From: Nocardia sp.
GTDB taxonomy: Bacteria > Actinomycetota > Actinomycetes > Mycobacteriales > Mycobacteriaceae
DNA: 7,130 nucleotides
NCBI GenBank assembly: GCA_013361595.1
Contig: JABFXT010000709.1
Coordinates: 1 to 7,130 of the forward strand
Direction of reading: 5' to 3'
The notes under the pieces were generated by a model, which ran no database searches, was not told the DNA's origin, and worked only from the letters and a program-made list of their open reading frames with translations. The translations under genes were made by a program, and so were the position numbers. Below are positions 5,889 to 7,130 of the stretch, in pieces. Position 1 is the first letter of the stretch, and each line of letters starts with the position of its first letter.

Positions 5889-6353
5889 ATGGACGGTCAC
5901 CGCATGTTCGAGCTCGCCCAGGCCCTGGCCACGGCGAAAAGCACCCGGGATCTCCCCGCCGCGCTACGCCTGCTCCACCCGGATATGACGCTGGAAACCC
6001 CGGCGTTCGGCACCACCGCGCACGGGCTCGCGGAGAACGAACGAGCCCTGACGCGTTTCTTCGCGACCTTCCCCGACTATCACGTCGAACTCGACGGGCA
6101 CGCGGACGACGGTGAAAGCCTGATCTGCTGGGGCACCGCGCGCCTGACCATGACCGGGAACCGTTTCGGTGCCGAGCCGAACGGTCGCCGGGCATCGATA
6201 CCGGTCTACATCGTTTTCACCTTCGCTGACGACCTCATCGCGAGCGAACGTTTCGTTTTCGATCTGGCCGAGTTGTGCGCGCAGTCGGGGGTCTCCACGG
6301 ACGCGGTGCGCACCCGGCTCTTCGGCTCGACGAGTACCGCGGGCGTCCGGTGA
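5889..6353 (+). CDS. SnoaL-like / NTF2-fold protein
   Basis: The 154-residue protein looks like a SnoaL-like (polyketide cyclase-like, NTF2-fold) alpha+beta barrel protein. It has an N-terminal helix with LHPDMTLETPAFG (29-41), then FFATFPDYHVELDG (57-70), the family's most typical stretch. Late strands follow with IPVYIVFTFADDLIASERFVFDLAELCAQSG. The fold forms a single pocket used by cyclases, epoxide hydrolases, isomerases and non-catalytic binders, so the reaction cannot be inferred. ATG 5889 is preferred: GAAGGA (5878-5883) lies 5 nt upstream. ATG 5883 is possible and adds two residues. Starts further upstream would translate the operator. The stop overlaps the start of the next gene in GTGA, so the two are translated together and probably serve the same step. 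Confidence 0.82.
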   Translation: MDGHRMFELAQALATAKSTRDLPAALRLLHPDMTLETPAFGTTAHGLAENERALTRFFATFPDYHVELDGHADDGESLICWGTARLTMTGNRFGAEPNGRRASIPVYIVFTFADDLIASERFVFDLAELCAQSGVSTDAVRTRLFGSTSTAGVR

Positions 6354-6847
6354 CGACGGCGGATCCGCGCGTGCGGCCGGTCGCCGCGATCGGTACCGCA
6401 GCGCTGTTCGATATGGTCGTCGACCTGAGCCCACAGCTGGACTTCGGGCGCGGCGGGCCACTCGGGCGCCGGGTTCTGTACGGCGCGACCGGCGGGTCGT
6501 TCGAAGGGCCGCGGTTACGGGGCGAAGTGGTGGCCGGTGGCGGCGACTGGGCGCTGTACCGCCCCGACGGCACGATGCTGCTCGATGTCCGGCTCACCCT
6601 ACGCGTGGACGACGACCTGGTGTTCATGACCTATCACGGACGCTGGGTGATTCCGGACGACGTCCGGGCCGAGATGGCCGATCCGGCCACGCGGTTCGCG
6701 GTCGACCCCGCCCGCTACTACTTCCGCACCACCCCGCTGTTCGAAACCGGATCGGCACGGCTGGCCTGGCTCAACGATATCGTCGCGGTCGGGACCGGCT
6801 ACCCGGTCGACGGCGGGGTCGCCTACCACGTCGAACAGGTGCTCTGA
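6350..6847 (+). CDS. DUF3237 family protein
   Basis: The 165-residue product matches the DUF3237 family, small beta-rich proteins of unknown function often found near catabolic genes. The hallmark order is present. LFDMVVDLSPQLDFGRGGPLGRRVLYGATGG spans 19-49. GPRLRGEVVAGGGDW spans 53-67, followed by RPDGTMLLDVRLTLRVDDD and FMTYHGRW. It ends with YYFRTTPLFETGSARLAWLND and a terminal VAVGTGYPVDGGVAYHVEQVL. GTG 6350 is the best start: it overlaps the preceding TGA by four bases (translational coupling) and puts the family's first strand 15 residues in. Start codons further upstream would overlap the SnoaL gene widely. No signal peptide or membrane segment is seen. Function is unknown; coupling to the SnoaL-like gene suggests shared substrate handling. 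Confidence 0.88.
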   Translation: MTTADPRVRPVAAIGTAALFDMVVDLSPQLDFGRGGPLGRRVLYGATGGSFEGPRLRGEVVAGGGDWALYRPDGTMLLDVRLTLRVDDDLVFMTYHGRWVIPDDVRAEMADPATRFAVDPARYYFRTTPLFETGSARLAWLNDIVAVGTGYPVDGGVAYHVEQVL

Positions 6848-6885
6848 TGCCGGTGATGCTTTCCCGCACGGGATCCCGGCGATGA
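6847..6885 (+). other. 12-codon mini-ORF linking DUF3237 and TetR genes
   Basis: ATG 6847 overlaps the DUF3237 stop in TGATG. A reading frame of 12 codons (MPVMLSRTGSRR) then ends at TGA 6883-6885, which overlaps the TetR ATG in ATGA. It might carry ribosomes across the gap to a gene with only a weak ribosome site (GGGA 6870-6873). A real peptide product is unlikely, and such short frames arise by chance. Confidence 0.25.
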
Positions 6886-7130
6886 GCCCCGACGACCGGC
6901 AGCCGGGCCGGGAGCACAGCGGTGACCGGCGCCGGGAACGCGGGACCCGCTCCCGGCGGCTCATCACCCGCCACGCCGACGATATCGCCTCGCTCGACGG
7001 ACTGGACGGACTCAGCTTCGGGCGCCTCGCCGACGACCTCGATATCAGCAAAGCCGGTATCCAGACCCTCTTCCGCACCAAAGAGGCGCTACAACTGGCC
7101 ACCGTGGCGACGGCGGGCGAGGTGGCGCAG
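6882..7130 (+). CDS. TetR-family transcriptional regulator, 3'-truncated by the window edge
   Basis: The frame stays open to the right edge, giving 83 N-terminal residues. After a charged, Arg-rich leader (1-20) comes the TetR DNA-binding domain. Helix 1 is at about 22-36 (TRSRRLITRHADDIA), then LDGLDGLSFGRLADDLDISKAGIQTLFRTKEALQ spans 38-71. This includes the helix-turn-helix and the FxxKEAL end of the domain. The ligand-binding half lies outside the window, so the inducer class cannot be judged. ATG 6882 has only a modest ribosome site (GGGA, 8 nt upstream) and may depend on translation from the preceding frames. As last visible gene of the SnoaL-DUF3237 operon, it probably controls that operon through the palindrome at 5816-5837. 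Family assignment is firm; the exact start is less so. Confidence 0.87.
   Translation, partial: MSPDDRQPGREHSGDRRRERGTRSRRLITRHADDIASLDGLDGLSFGRLADDLDISKAGIQTLFRTKEALQLATVATAGEVAQ

Overview
The window is GC-rich, densely packed DNA with strong G/C third-position preference, GTG starts, four-base start/stop overlaps and actinobacterial gene families. It looks like a chromosomal catabolic region of a high-GC actinomycete, probably of the Nocardia/Rhodococcus/Mycobacterium group. Genus is inferred from style only; no rRNA, tRNA or phylogenetic marker is present. I see no insertion sequence, CRISPR array or phage gene.

Left block (1-4692, + strand): the 3' part of a short-chain dehydrogenase (5' end outside the window), a 150-bp promoter-like gap, then a three-gene run. 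These three genes encode a YhdH/AcuI-type medium-chain reductase (696-1679), a double-hotdog MaoC/FAS1-like acyl dehydratase (1692-2885) and an AMP-forming acyl-CoA ligase (2938-4650). The spacings are 12 and 52 bp, and a strong GC hairpin follows at 4658-4692. Together they could activate an acid to its CoA ester, add or remove water at the double bond, and reduce an enoyl-CoA. The SDR could oxidise or reduce a hydroxy/keto intermediate. The substrate cannot be read from the sequence.

Middle block (4786-5742): a GlcG/HbpS (DUF336) protein on the minus strand, convergent with the ligase and divergent from a MarR-family regulator. The divergent gap holds a dense cluster of TTGG/CCAA palindromes, placed where a MarR operator would sit. 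The MarR gene appears to be leaderless.

Right block (5811-7130, + strand): a well-formed promoter whose 17-nt spacer is filled by a near-perfect 22-bp palindrome. It drives a SnoaL-like (NTF2-fold) protein, a DUF3237 protein joined to it by a GTGA overlap, and a TetR-family regulator cut off by the window end. The simplest reading is that the TetR protein represses its own operon through the palindrome. The whole window thus resembles a CoA-dependent degradation locus with two local repressors and three poorly characterised accessory proteins (DUF336, SnoaL-like, DUF3237).
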